In this document: one piece after another, positions 17,727-32,700 of the stretch
How positions within the stretch are numbered: position 1 is the first letter of the stretch
Layout of the letters: the number at the start of each line of letters is the position of its first letter
Assembly (NCBI GenBank): GCA_905147135.1
Contig: LR990039.1
Span: 33,725,708-33,789,707 of the forward strand
Direction: 5' to 3'
Length of the DNA stretch: 64,000 nucleotides
From: Blastobasis lacticolella
Taxonomy: Eukaryota; Arthropoda; Insecta; Lepidoptera; Blastobasidae
Notes under the pieces: model-generated
Database searches by the model: none
The model's input: only the letters and a program-made list of their open reading frames with translations
What the model was told of the DNA's origin: nothing
Position numbers and translations under genes: made by a program

Positions 17727-20700
17727 GTAAGTATGCAATGGCATCTCACAAAGATTGCGTCGTACTAATGGTTTTGCCTACAACATTACTGATGTCGAAC
17801 TTCTGTTGTTTACAAGGTTATGCAAGACAGCGCAGAAGTTGTTTGCGAAGGCTGAAGAGGCTCGCGCGAAGGGCGACGAGGAGTCGTCATACGTGTACTA
17901 CATGAAGTATCTAAGGGTAGTGGCGTATCTCAGTACGGACAAGGAGTATACGAAGGACAAAACTTACTTTACCAGCATGTTGGGCCTCAAAAACCCCAAA
18001 AAAGCGATAGACACCGCCGAGAAACTCAAGAAGAGCCTAATAGAGAGGTAAGTAAATTAGAGAACTTAGTTTTGTAGTTGTCTCAACACCAAAAAGGTGT
18101 CAAAGCCAGTGGTGTCAGACCAATCTCAGCGTGTTCGTTCCTGGTTTTGTGAAATGTAATGATAGACTATTATAAAAATTCTATCCAATAACTAATCTAA
18201 CCATGTCAAAATCAGGGACAATATCGCCTCTTTGCTTCAATAACATGAAAAGTATGAAAAATCAAAATATTTTTAATTGATAATTTAAAACCGCCATGTC
18301 TGATTTTATTTTCATTAAAAATGCGGTATCGCGATCGAACGTAACAATGCAGTTGCATTGAATCTGCTCGCAATGTGAAAGGTGAACTTGTTTTTCAACG
18401 AAAGCGTGACATTACGACAATATCACGGTTTGGTTGCAAAGGTATGTTTTAGTTCAGTTATATTATTTTATTTTATAATGTTTTATTGTATATTAACACA
18501 GTGTTGTTGAAAAATTTTGTGGTGTTTGTATTGGTACCAATCATCATGTCACCCTTTTGCCAAATTGTAATTTTGCTGTGTGATATCTTAGAATGCAACA
18601 TTGTTGATGATGAAATTTTTGCTATTCAAAATACAAGTTTTTGTCACTTCCTGATGTTGCATTTTTCCATAAACTATTCATACTTTGAAGTGTAATATTC
18701 CAAAATATACCATATAGTAAAACAAATATTTTTACTTGTTTTTTCAGATGGACTCTTAAACTACTTCTGCAACTTGCAATAGTCATGGAGAAATCCAGTA
18801 TTCCCGTTACAGTGCCTATTAGTACAGAAGCCGTCAAATAAGCTCCAAGACCATTAGCAGACTTCCATTGAGAAACTCGGGCGTACAGTCCTTGGCACGT
18901 TGTAAGGGCGCAAAATTGACAAGGACACTGGACGGTAGACTTGAGAGGTACAACAAGCAGTGAGGGACCAAAAGACATGCTTCAAGAAATGGGGTATGAC
19001 AAAAGTGAACGACTGAACTTATAAAATTATTGATCTCAGAATAGGCAGGCGCATGGAACATTAAAGGATGTTGCTTCAGTTGCACAAATTTGATGTATTA
19101 TTGGTATCAGAAACACACTTTACACACTCAGAATACCCCAGTATAATACCTACATTACCAATCATACAGATGGCACAGCTGATGGAGGCACTGCTATAAT
19201 AATAAAATCTTCAGTAAAACATCACCAGCAACCACCTTTTGCTAAAGGGCATGTGCAGGCAACAACTATTATGCATTGAAGCATATGCATAAATGTGACA
19301 GTATCAACATTTCATCCGTTTACTGCCCACCAAAACATCATATTCAAGAACATCATTTTAATGAGTCTCTTTACTCTCTAGAGTAACTTTGGGAAGGTGT
19401 TTCATAGCATGCGGTGACTGGAACTCCAAACTTATCTACTGGGGATCCAGGCTGGGGACTACTAGTGGTAAAGTATTAAAATGTAGTATAGACAAGAACA
19501 ACCTTCAGACATTATCAACCCCAGGATGGACCCACTTGCCAACTGATCCGAATAGAATGCCTGACTTGATTTATTTTTTCGAATGCGGGGGCGCTTGGAA
19601 GATTTCTCTTTCTCGCTAAAACTTGCTTGGACGGTTTATCTAGCCACATTCCCATAATTCTGACAGTAAGCACAACCATACTGCATTGTGAAGCCAACCA
19701 CCATCTTCATAATAGTTGCAGAGATTGGGACTGTTTTCGGACCTATGTGGATGGCAACCTGAACTTAAAAATACCACTGAGAAATTCTGATGATATTGAA
19801 AAAGCCGTGGGTGAATTCACAAACATGGCGCAGAATACATGTTGGAAATGTACACCCGAAAATAATGATAAATCCTATAAAAACGGTATCCCGAGGAAAA
19901 ATACGGCAAAAAAAAATTTTACTGCGTCGTATTCGGCATACTAGTCGTAACAGAGAAGATAAAACGGCATTAACCAAAGCTATCACTAATGTCAAATAAG
20001 CACTTGCTGCAGCAAAAATATGTCCTTAAAGAGTCATCTAGAATCTCTTCCTGCCACCAAGGCGACGGATTATTCCCTCTGGAAAGCCACCCGGAGTCTA
20101 TATCAACCACAAAATAATAAACCACCTATTAAAGTCGTAAACGGCAACTGGGCCCGAACAAGAAAAAGCTGAGGTATTTGCGAGCCACTTACGTAGTGTA
20201 TATACACCAAACAAGGCTGAACCAGGTGTCGATGACACACTGGTGGACTCGGAGCTGAGTCAAGATTTTCAAATGTGCTACTCCTTGATAACAAAAAGGC
20301 TCAAAGGTTTGATCTGATAACTTAGGAAATATTAAGAGAGCTACCCAGAAGAGGCTTGGTATTTCTGACTGGTTTGTTCAACGCTATACTCGGGATCAAA
20401 TGTTATCCGTCACTTTGGAAGGTTTCGCAAATTGTAATGATCCATAAAGAGGGAATTTCATTACACAATGTCGTACAGACCCACTGACATGTCTGACATG
20501 TCAAGACTGACACCAGTAATGTCTAAATTATTCGAGAGGTTACTGGTAAATAAAATGAATGCCACAATTTGAAAATCTGGAATCTTATCTTTCACATAGA
20601 ATATTCCAGGTTAAGGAGGGCCAACATCCCGGTTTTACGATATTGAGGCTAGTGTTCTGCAGGGATCGGTGCTTGGACCTGTATTATACACAATCTACAT

Positions 20701-23700
20701 ATCAGATTTAACACAGATGGCAAATGTAACCATTGCTGATGATACTGCAGTATCAACCAGTGACGAAGATCCTGAAATTGCAACTAAACTCCTGCAGACC
20801 AACTTAAACAAAATACAAGAATGGTTAGAATAATAAAGAATTGAGGCTAGTGCCACCACATCAGTTCGTATTACTTTCGCCTTACGGCAGAGAAACTGCC
20901 CACCAGTTAAACTTGGAGAAGAAGAACATTCACATAAGGACATTGTAAATTATCTGGGTATGCACCTTGACCGTAAACTTCTGTGGAATGCACATATTAA
21001 GGCCAAGAGAGAACAAATCACCTTAAAATGTAGTGGTCTGTAATGGTTGATCGGTAGAAATTCTGTTCTCACTATAGATAACAAGTTCTTAGTCTACAAT
21101 ACTATATTAAAGCCTATTTGGACATACAGGATCCAGCTGTGGGGCTCTGCAAGTGTCTCAAATGTAAACATCATACAGAGAGTGCAGAACTCTATCCTTA
21201 AAACAATTTCTAATGCACGATGGTTCATTAAAAACAGAAGTCCACAAAGCATTAAGGGTCAACACAGTGAAGCAAGAATTGCAATATATTGCCAAACGCT
21301 ATATAGAAAGGCTGGAACACCACCCAAATCCACTGGCTGCACACTTGGTACTGCAGGATCACCAGAGGCGCCTGAAGAGGCTATCAGTTATAGACCTTGT
21401 TAACTAGAGCAGAACTAAATAAGGACTGGGTCCCACTGGGGAAGCAACTCTGAACGTCAAATAACTCCTACATAACATCTGATTATAGTTTGATGGACTG
21501 ATTGCAGATAATATTACAAAAAAAGGGAGTTGTACTTGGGAGCAAAGCGCCGAGCCAAAAATATGGTGGCAAAGTCGCGGTCGGCTCAACTGGTTCTGCT
21601 CTAAGACGCGCTCGACACTGTGGACGGGCAGAATCTTATCTACAATAGCAAAGTCGAGCCGATTTCAAGTATGTAGCCATAAGGAACCAGGACGGCGTTT
21701 TGCTCACAAGTGCCTAGTCGAATAAAGACCGTTGGTGCGCCCATTTCAAAGAACTATCCAACAAGGCCAAGAAGTATGAGCCACAACAGCTTCCCGCAAA
21801 CCTTGGTATGATAATCGCGACTACCCCTAATGAAATGGAGAGGTCACTGGCCCCCATAAAGAATGGAAAAGCTATTGGGCATGATTGAATACCCATAGAA
21901 ACCTGGAAAACTATGGAGACCCGGGGTGTACTCCTGCTCTCTGAACTATTCAACAGGATCGTATTGACGGGACTTATACCTAACGCGTGGCGCGTAAATA
22001 TAATTACTCCTTACGATTAGGAAAGGACAGTGTACAGGAGTGCGAGTACTATATGTAGAGGTATAAAACTTATGAGCCATACAATGAAGCTATTCAAACA
22101 TATCATAGACCAAACACTCCGCCAGGAATGCTCTCTGTAGGGTTTCCATAACGGGTTCAGAAGGTAAAATTCTGCAAGATGCCCACTGCAGTTGAAATCA
22201 ATAATAAATAAAATCTTTATTGTACCAAGAAACAGGTTATAGCAGTACAGAAGCCCTGGAAGTCTGTGTTAGTTAAAATGCGTTGTGGTAGTACGCCAAC
22301 ACTGGGGCCGTTGCCAAAACTATCGTATACCATACTAATCCCTTCCCGATTACCGGACCAGGTATGAATTGTGCTGGATGCCCTCTCTGCCGAAATTCTG
22401 GATGCCTCCATTGCAGATGACATCGCACTGGTTAGCAAGCATACGCAGAATCATGATACCAGGGTAATGCGCGGAAGTAAGTGCTACAAAACGGGGGCTT
22501 AAAGCTAAACGTCGCCAAAACAGAGTACATAGCTAGCCGAAGCACGGATCTTGATATCTACATAGGGAACGAAGCTGTCAATAGATAGATATACCCGGGC
22601 ATTTATCGTAACTCGACGACACTGCGCCTCTTTTAAGTGAGGGTAGAAATTATAGTTTGGGTAACACAAATGTTCGTGCCAACCCAATTCCTCAAGGAAA
22701 TTCAAGAGACCCTTCGGTCTCCGGAGCTGTCAATATATCATTAGACATATGATTAGCTTCTGATGCTCTATGGCTGCAGGACATGGCCATCGCATACGAA
22801 GCACGTCCGCGAACTCCTGGCTAATGAAATGAAAATGCTGTTGTGGATGTGTGGCCTTACGCGACCAGATCGAGTACGTAACGAGTACATTTGTGATAGC
22901 CTTAGCGTGAGACTCATTGCAGATAAGATCGAAGAAGCTCGCCGTCGCTGGTTTGCTCACGTGCTGCGTAAGTCCCAGGGCTGCGCTGGAAAAGCGGCCC
23001 CGCAGGAGACCCTAGAAGCGCAAGGCTTACATCGCGGATTCGGATGCGAGAGCTAACGGCTTACGTAGTAGGGTGCCGAAGATCGGGCAAGGAGAAAGTC
23101 GAGCATGAAAGCGGATCCTGAAAGAATCCGGGATTGACCGCTAGGATGATGTTGATACCCAACTAGCAAAATCAGTAATTCAAGACGTTTTCTAGACTGC
23201 TTTTTTGTACTTTATATACTTATAACGGTCTTATAAGCAACTAACAGAATGTCACTAAATCCTATAATACACTTACGGAAGCGCAATTGCTTCTATAACA
23301 TTATGAGAAAACACATAAACACAAATACTCTTATTTGTATCTGACATAAGTATCTTACTAAAGCAATATTGTTTATAATGTACTTAGTTATTAGTTATAA
23401 GTACGTTTTTCAAGTTTTGGTCATGTTTTGTGAAAAATAAATATTTAAAAACTTAAGTAAACGTCCTATTAATTTAACTATTGTTTAATTTGTATTATTG
23501 TAGAACATAAGTATTGTAAAATTATTGTACATATAGTATGTGAACTCGCCGGGGAATCCATTTTTATTGTAAATGTCTACTAAAATTTGATTAATTTCAC
23601 AACGCCCTTTGAAAAATTGCATATAGTATATTTATTGTTCATTAAACTTACGTTCGACAATTCTTACGACCATGTTTTGAAAGTATGTTATAGAGCAATT

Positions 23701-26700
23701 ATAGGTAAATTAGTACTTATAGCAGTTTCAACCCAGATAACTCGCCTCCATATTAAAACGAGTTAGGGTGCCTAAAGGAATCTGCCTATATCTAGTCTAT
23801 AAATTAACTTTGTTAGGATGCAATTACGAGATGTGTAAATCCCTGGATCACAGCTTCTTCCCGTCATCCATGACAAAGTTTTTGGGTTCCTCTATTACAC
23901 TTTTTTAAATAAATTGTTTTGTACTTTAGCGACGGCGGTATTTTTAGTATGCCCGACGCGGCACTTCAATGTGAATTGTATGGATTTGATAGCTTTACGT
24001 TTGTAAGTAGCTCTATACAAAACTCATATAAACTAACCGTGCCGCGCCGCGCTACGCAAATGCGTGTGGACCAGAAGCGCAAATATTTTAAGGAGTTACA
24101 CAAATAAGTCTTAAACAAAAAGTAGGCTAGTTTTTTTTCCAATTATAAATAAGTTCTCTATTCTGAACAGCTCTTATTAGGAAAAAAATCTGAAATTCAA
24201 GAGAAAACAGATACTCCAGTAGAATAACACCAAAGGAACGACGACAAAATGTGTGAAAAAGTGGATTTTGTCATGGATTTCGGATACAGAATGTTGTTAT
24301 TTACAATTTAATTACTTAATTAGAAAACAAAATTAGCTTAACGTAGTACGACCGATTTATTACTCTAACTATATTGTGCTACCCCATTATAGTAGATAAC
24401 TGTTACTTGTAGGTATTGTAATCACAGTGAGACTTGAAAGATTATATTGTTGATCTTTGTTACATTTGATTTTGTTGAAGAAATTAAAACGTTTATAACT
24501 AGAAAAGAATTTTGTTTACGATAGTCTAAAGTGGCTGACAGACGGGCGAGTAAGTACGCGTACTGTTGGCTCGACGACCTTGCTCGCTCATTTGTCAGCC
24601 TAAGTAGCCTAAGCTTGTATTTTTGTGATGTATCTCGTGCAGTTGTGTTTTATGCATAAAATTAGTTTAATTAACTTTATGGTTTTCTGTTTTGGAAGTG
24701 ACTGATTTTTGAAGCTAATGACTCGAATTATTTACGGAATTCATAAAAATCGAGCTGGATACGTTGGTGTACTTAAAAACCGCATAGTTTTAGTTCGTAC
24801 GTCTATCGCCCATGTTGAGCCGAGTAAGTTCGCGAGCGTGCTTTAAGCTCGTACGTGTGTTGCCTACTTTATTAAAATTTCTTTTTTATAATGTTCATTG
24901 CTTAGTATAAGATTGATAAATATAATTTAGCGTGAAGAGGCATTTTAAGAAATATGTTGTAATAATAATAAAAAAATAATCATCTTGGCGTTAATGTCCC
25001 GGTTGTGCTCTCGAGAATAAGGGCCCGGAGTCCGCCTTGACCATGATCCAGGATTTGGCGATCAGGTAATTAGTACAGCGACTACCATCTGACCTCCGTG
25101 ACCCTGCTACCAAGGGAACCTGACCAGATTGGATCATGGTTACAGATTTAATTGCCTGAATTTGCAGGTTTCCTCACAATGTTTTCCTACACCGTAAGAG
25201 CATCGGTTAGTATTCAACTAATGTACATAACTCTGAAAAGAGTAATTTGTACATAGCACCAACCCAACCCTTACACTCGTGGGTGTCGTACAAGGCGACT
25301 AATGTTTTCAAGACCAAAGATCTAGAGTCACTGTAGGCTGGAAAATGGGCAGCAGTGTTTTCCATTGTTATATTTACAACACTGCGATCTCCAACCCGCC
25401 TGCCAAGAGTGGAGATTATAGCAATAACCTCCCCTTTCGTGGGAGAGGCACTAAGTGGACTGTTGATGGGCTGTGTCGATGACCTCTCGTTTACGAGTTG
25501 GATACTCAACCGCCCGGCTACCGACGCTCTAAACATGTTATAATAACGAAACATTAATTGGAAACTCATTAATGAGATTGATTGATTCGTTGAAATAATA
25601 AATAGGTATATTTATGTGTGTGTATGTATACGTATTTCATTTGATCTTCAGTGCAATTTAAAAGTATTGGATTGAATAAAAGAACGTAATTGTAATAAAG
25701 GTTGTTTTATTTTAAACTTAAAATTAATACCATATGTAACAAAGGAATAAAATATATCCCTGACTTGTAATACCTACTACCTACAAATTTACATTTGACA
25801 TTTTGAACTTTATTATTTACCTCCGATTTACAGCAATCTGTAATTTTTTCCCATACATTTTTGTCCTTCCTCCATCCTTTATTTGCATAAACCTTATTTA
25901 TTGATATACATAATAAAAGTAAAATTTACAGTAACGATACCTTTTGTTAAACACAATAATTTCTTAAAGGATAAAAAATTCTCTCCTGTGAAATTGCATT
26001 TTTCGAGATAACACGTTATTGAAGCAAAGAGGCGATATACAGAATTCTATACTATTTATACTAATAATATATAAAATATTTGAAACCTAGCCTAGTCATT
26101 AAATTTGAAAACTTAATTCTAAATTAATAACATTGCCTATCAACACATTCTATGTACTATTATCTATAATGGAGAATCCAAAATTAACAGTGCACCATTT
26201 TAAGTAGTAGTAGTAGTAAAGTAAGTAAGTACTTAATTCCAACAACATAGCCTATGGCCAGTTTACCTTTTTCTAATATACCATAGTTAGGTAATGGTAT
26301 ATTTACAATACAACAACATATATACAGTTCACTTAGTTAAATAAACTATGGCAATGTCCAAGAGTTAACAAAACACCATTTACGTTAATATAATCATTGT
26401 TTGCAGAAATTAAAACTATTTATTACTCTACAGTTACAAACAATACATAGAATAAATATTTTATATAAAGTCTATAATATGATTAACAGTTGTTTTGGTT
26501 TGTATAAACAAAAGTATGAGATATTAAGAGAAAATTGAATTTCATGCCATATTGATTGTTGCTAAACATCATAAATAGGATGGAGTGCTCCTTAATGAGT
26601 AACAAGGTTGAAGCAATCATAAGAAATATTGGACAACAAGATCTACAATATGCAACCCGATGAATGGGTGTCTGATTTGTGTATCAACGTCATGTGCGCG

Positions 26701-29700
26701 CAACATCTGATTGTGCCATTATCGTATTCAGAATTCATACTACCATTATCGTATTTAGTTTGGTGGTTTGTCTAACGGCCAGTTTCTAATACGTCAATCT
26801 ATTCATAATCTTCAATTAAAGTTCGCCATCCTTATCTATGGTGAGTTGTAGACAGAGACGGAATGTTAGTTGATAATTAACATTAACCAGCGTTTTAGAA
26901 ACCGGTTGTAAGACTAAGTGGATCATGTTAGTCTCATCATCATCATCATATCAGCCGAAAAACGCCCATCAGCTGGTACCTGCGATCTTTACCAGGTTGT
27001 CGGTCCACCTTGTCGGTCATGTTAGTCTGGTCCGATTAATGTTATTCAGCAATATAAACGACGACAAATGTCTTAAAGACTAACAAACTTGGGCCCCCGT
27101 AGACTTGAACGGGCATCAGTGTTTCCTTTTGAATATTTTCAACACTAAGATTTTCACTTGCCAAGTGTGGAGGTTGTAGCAAAACCCTGTACTAATGTTT
27201 AGGAGGTTCAAACCCAACAGTGGGCTGTTACGGACCGTGGATAATGATCGGCTTTCGCTTGCGATAGTGATTTCCGATACCAAAATGTGCTCGAACAATG
27301 AAAACACCGCATTAGCGTAGGAAGTTAACATGCATGTGCGATAGTTACTACTTCGTCTCTACTTTGGCTTTGCATTTGCGAATCTTGTTCTGTACTGTGC
27401 TATAAAGAGTTACTACGTTTGGACGTACAATATTTGTTGGGCGAATGATCGTACTTTAAAAAAAGTTGTGTACACAATCAGTTATTTATTAAAATAAATA
27501 ATTAATAAAAAAAACTGTGGAGAAAACAAAGGAAGTCATCCAGCTTCGCACGTATGTATCAGTCAGCGAGGCGCTGCACACCGATATGCACTAGACCGCG
27601 TTATAACTCACACACGTTAGCTTCGATCTAACCACCCGCGTCTCCCTCGGGGCTCGGAACAAATAAAAATCAAATGACTCTGTCTGTCTGCATTGAAGCC
27701 ACTAGACCAACTACTAACCGGATTCAGATTCTGTGTCGTCACGACCATTATGAGATTTTATGTTTCTGACACAAATATGTACAACCATGCCATGCGGCAA
27801 GATTGTAGAACTCTCTTCCGCATGAAATACGGGATAGCACTTCCTATTTTCATCTTCAAGAAACGTGTAAAAGAGCACTACCTTTCTCTATCTGTCTAAT
27901 ATACGTAAGTATGTGTATATGTATTTGTATGTATGTATGTATGTATGTATATGTATTTGTTTTCAATGTAGGTATATAGGTATGTATTTATTTATGTATT
28001 GTATTAGTTAAGCATCATTATTTTGTTTTTGCTACTGTGCACGTCTTTACTGCATTTAATTATCACGATCTCTCTGCTGTAGGCCTGCTGGAAGAAATTT
28101 CTTTATAGAAATAAGTTGGCCTGTTGTGTCTAATATGTTATGTTATATACTTTTTGTAACAATCTTGTGTACAATAAATGGTTAAATAATAAATAATAAT
28201 AAATAAACCATAGTTTAGTATGTTCCATATGGTGGACCTTTTACGTTCTGCCTAGCGCAGTCATCGCTGTCGTCCATCATCATCTCACTCGCAGTATGTC
28301 CGCTGCTGAACAAAGGCTGCACCAAGCTTTTTTTATGCTACTTAGACAGCCCACCTGGTAGTAAGCTTATGGATTTTTGTGATGTCAAAATAAATAATGT
28401 CTATTTCTATGTCTATCACTTAGATATTCATGCCGATCAGCTTTGTACCTCTGAAATCCGCCGACTCGCCACAACCTTTTCAAGGTCCGCTTATCTCATT
28501 AGGGGGAGGTGTTCCTTCGCGGTGACTAGTCTAATAGTAGAAGCAGTTTTTTTCTTTTCTGTAGTTTTGTCATCATCATCCTCATACTGGCGTCAATTCC
28601 GGTTGTTTTTAGCACGGCAACCGTAGGCCCAGGTTTCGCTTAAGTTTCTTTACTTTACTCAGGTTTTGTAGAGAAACCGGCCAAAGTGCATGTCCTTAGC
28701 ATGGCGGCCCTGGAAATATCGTATGAGGCCTCCTCCAATATTCTGGGGCCTTCTACAGTCGAAGTGTTTGGGGCGAAATGAGGAAATGGTTCGCCTGATG
28801 TATGTTTTGGATCTGTGCGATTGTCTGATGGCAGAATATGTATTCGAAAAACTATATTCGTAAATCGCTTTTTTCTATGCCTAAGCTTAAACGAATGAGT
28901 GTCACGCGGCTGTGCCCGTGTAATATTCATAACGTGTTATGCAGCCAATAAGGCAAAAAACTAAAAAAATTGCTTGCAAACATTTATGCTGCCAAGACAT
29001 TAATAACATTGGCTGGAATTTAAATTATAATTGATATTGAAATATGTTCGTGGAAGGTATATTATATTGGATGATGCGTTGCGAATTTGCCTAAATTTAA
29101 TTTGACGTAATGAATAATATAGGCCAGTCAAATCTTACATCTAAAACGTAAAACGCGATGTAATGCTGCATTTTTTGTATGTTATTTAGACCCCTTTGGA
29201 GAGTGTGGTAATAAAAGTCCCTAGTTTAGATAATTGGATACTGTGAACTATGCACCGAAGACAGAAAAGCTGACAGGGACACATCTGAAACTTTCCTAAC
29301 GCCTAGACCTCCATGTCCATCTCTTTCCAAGATGAATTATCAAGATTTATGTTATGAATTAAAATATAAGAATATGTTTCACTGTGTCGTTGACAACACC
29401 GCAAAACAGAACAACAGAATTAGAATATTTTCTTTAACGAAGTCCGAGAGGGAATAATCAAAACTACCTAGAAGGTGAAGCCACGCCTTGTCGACGACAT
29501 TGTAATAGCAATAGCGTCGAAAGCTGCAGAAATGGTACCAGCCCTCAGACAGCACTCTGGTATATACAGATCGCACTTAAGATTCAAGTCCACAACAATC
29601 ACCCTGAACTCGCGCATGAGGAGCTGTAAATCCTGTAAAACCATGTTCGCATCCCATTTCGTAGGATCCCGTCGTCTAAGTATTTCGTACTACCACACGT

Positions 29701-32700
29701 TAAATTTAGAATTTAGCTTCTTGATAGTCGCCTATTGCTGGCAGCCGACTACTGATTGCAAGAGGTAGCCTTTGTATATAAGATTGCTCGGCTTTTTGTA
29801 GCCGCATAAACTTACAAGCGGCCGGCAGCTTAGATCGTATTTGACCAAGCAAAGCGCCTCTATTGACGGAGTTGAATCCATTTTTTACGTCACCCTTCAG
29901 TACGACTTTAACACTATTACTTGATAGGAACGTTCTCATGGCGTGGACAGTGGCTTCGCAGTCACCTTTAGATCCAAAGTCGAGCTGGATAAGCTCGAAG
30001 TAATTTTTGGGCGGGGGGATGGAAAACCGGCTTCGGTAGGTACTCCCTACCGCAATAGGACGAATTTTTAGTTTTAGGCGCCATAAAGCGTACTTACTAA
30101 ATACTGTTCTACCGATCCTGACAGTGGTGTCGAGAATTAGTTTATAGAGGCTTGTTCCTTGAAGGCCCTAATGTCGTCGTCGTATGAATGTAGATTAAAG
30201 CCAATTTTCGATTTTCAATTTTGAATTTCGGTGTGAAAAATTCAATATTTTTAAAATCACATTCGCAACACCGAAAGAGTATGGACAAAAATAGGGAAAA
30301 TCAGCATAATGGATGAAAATATGAAACTTTTCATGCCGAAAATCAAAATTGAAAATAGTTTGAATCGAGGCGAGCGATTCAAAAATAGGGCCCCTGGTAT
30401 AGCGGCAGCGTGCTTGCGAGAACGATAACCAAGATTAAGCAACGTTCACCGATTCCGAGAACTGGATAGAGGACCGTTTCGTACATTGAGGCTAGTCCAA
30501 TTTCAGCACCGCGACGAGCTCGCCACTTGTTAGGTGCGCCTCCTAATACAATTGGCGAAGCGATGTTGAGCAATATCTTCCGCTGAACCCTGAGACTGAT
30601 AGAACGGTCTCGGAAGCTGATTGGCACCCTGTGGTGGTATTTTATTATTATTAAAACGTGATTTCTAACAAATTTTCTCTTTTCATAAGTGGTTATACCG
30701 ATATTTGGCTGAAAACAATTCCTTTGGTACCATTTACACAAGTAAGTCTATTCACAGAATTAATCAAAAAACCATTTTCAAGATTGTGAGCAAACTATTA
30801 GTCTCACTTAGTTTGTTTTGTACTTTAATGAAAGTAAATTAAATTTACTACAACTTTGTTTTAGTTACTTTTATCATACGACTAGCGATTTTATCAATAA
30901 TTTGCTCCGGACGGGAGCAATACTTATAAATGTGAATTTTCGGAAAAATGTACCATCTTTGAAGAGTCATAACTTGGTCACTGTACATTTTGTAGAGCTG
31001 CGTTTAGGCTTAAATAGTGGCAAACATAATGAACTTTAAAAGCCATCAGGCTTCATTGGTCGAAAAATGCATAGTTTTTGATTTTTAGACCAGAAAGTGA
31101 AAAAAGTCCCAAAATTTACGCAGGAAGCACAATTTTTTTTTTCTTGCAAAATGTAGTTTCACACTCTCTTAAGGGGTCCAAATAACATACCAAAAATGCA
31201 GCGTTACATCGCGCTTTGCGTTTTAGGGCCATTGTTTTGTAAGATTTGACTGGCCTAATATTGGAATGTACAAGAATGATGATCTGCGTAAATAAGAGTT
31301 TCTGAAGTTCATTGGTATTTGGCAATTATACGATTAAATATGAAATTATAATTCGGACGCTATTTTTCCAATAAAACATTGAATAAATAATCCTTTCTGT
31401 TTTTACTGGCAAGCAACAACATATGCTTACGTCGTTGTGATCCGTTTTGAAGGATCAAATAGTAGGTAGCAAGCACATTTCCTGGCTTGAGGTGTCACAG
31501 TGGCATCGCACCTGCGGTTCTGCATTTTTGTTACATGTACTCAGCATGTAAGTGTATGAATCCACACTTTGCCGTCAAGTGGGCTGTCTATTGAGTATCT
31601 AAAACCAATCAACTCAAAAGTTTTCATAATATTTCGATAGAAAGTTGGTCTAAGTCAAATTAAACATCTTGGCGTCAATATTCCGGTTGCGCTCGCGCGC
31701 TCGGGAGTCCACTTCGATTAAAATACAGAATTTGGCGGATTAAGTAATTACAGTATACTTTGTATGTATCCGACTGTCAATAGAATATTCAAAGCGAAAC
31801 AGTTGTTCGAGTACGCGTCGGAAACCAATATCGCTCGTTTAACGTTGCAGTTGCGTGTGCGCAGGAGCGTATCAATAAAATACAGAATAATGATAAAGAA
31901 CGTCCCGGAGTAAAAGATTCGGCAGCAAACCAGCTCTTTGGGTGAGACTCGTGACATCCACTGGGCTTGGTTGCTCAAAATACAAGTACAGACGACGGAA
32001 CCACCGATGAGGGCGACGCCATACTTAGTTCTGGCTAATATGACCTACATACACCCGTGCAGAAGCATTTCTGGCTGGTGTTGTACCTGAACGGAACGAA
32101 CGGAAAAACGTCCTGGAGTAAAAGATGATCTAGTGACTAGGATAGAGAAGGAATGCTGAGTTGATTGCATGGGAGGTGACTAACGAAAAATATATATGGC
32201 AGGGTTGTAAGGGGAACACGAGCCGTACATAACACAATCATACTTGAATCGAAGATATTTTAAAGAACGGTCAGGTCAAGAGTTCCTTATACCTATCGAC
32301 GAGCATGTATGGACAGTAAGATGTATGTGGAAGAAGAGAGAGGGATTTGTCAGAACAGGAGCAGAGGGAACAATGTGGTCTCTGCCTTACCCTTACGGGG
32401 AAAAAAAGCTTGACGTTACGTAGGTGTGTAGTACAATTTTGTTGCGAATGCTGCAGTGGAAATTTCGAGATAGCCCACCTTTGTAAGCCTAACACATTTT
32501 GTTACCGATGTAAGGCTTGACGTTATCATCATTCATCATCACGTCTTACTTCGTCTAACTCGTACACAATCAGGATTCAGAGAAAGTTGCGACGTATATA
32601 GTTCTATTACAAATTTAAAGCCTCTATCCACCACACCAAACTAACGAAACTTTCAGCTTGTCGGCGGATTATTTTTGTACACCACAAAATTGTACCTGTG

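Noticed and set aside
18622..18978. 118-codon minus-strand frame with hydrophobic stretches
   Set aside because: No recognisable domain or splice context, and it partly overlaps the start of the jockey-like LINE relic on the other strand.
23919..24107. 62-codon plus-strand frame in Usp8 intron 2 considered as an extra Usp8 exon
   Set aside because: Exon 2 joins exon 3 with correct phase and continuous homology pattern; this frame has no matching splice sites or recognisable sequence.
28655..28930. 91-codon minus-strand frame
   Set aside because: No recognisable domain and no second copy in the window; may be chance or part of an unknown repeat.
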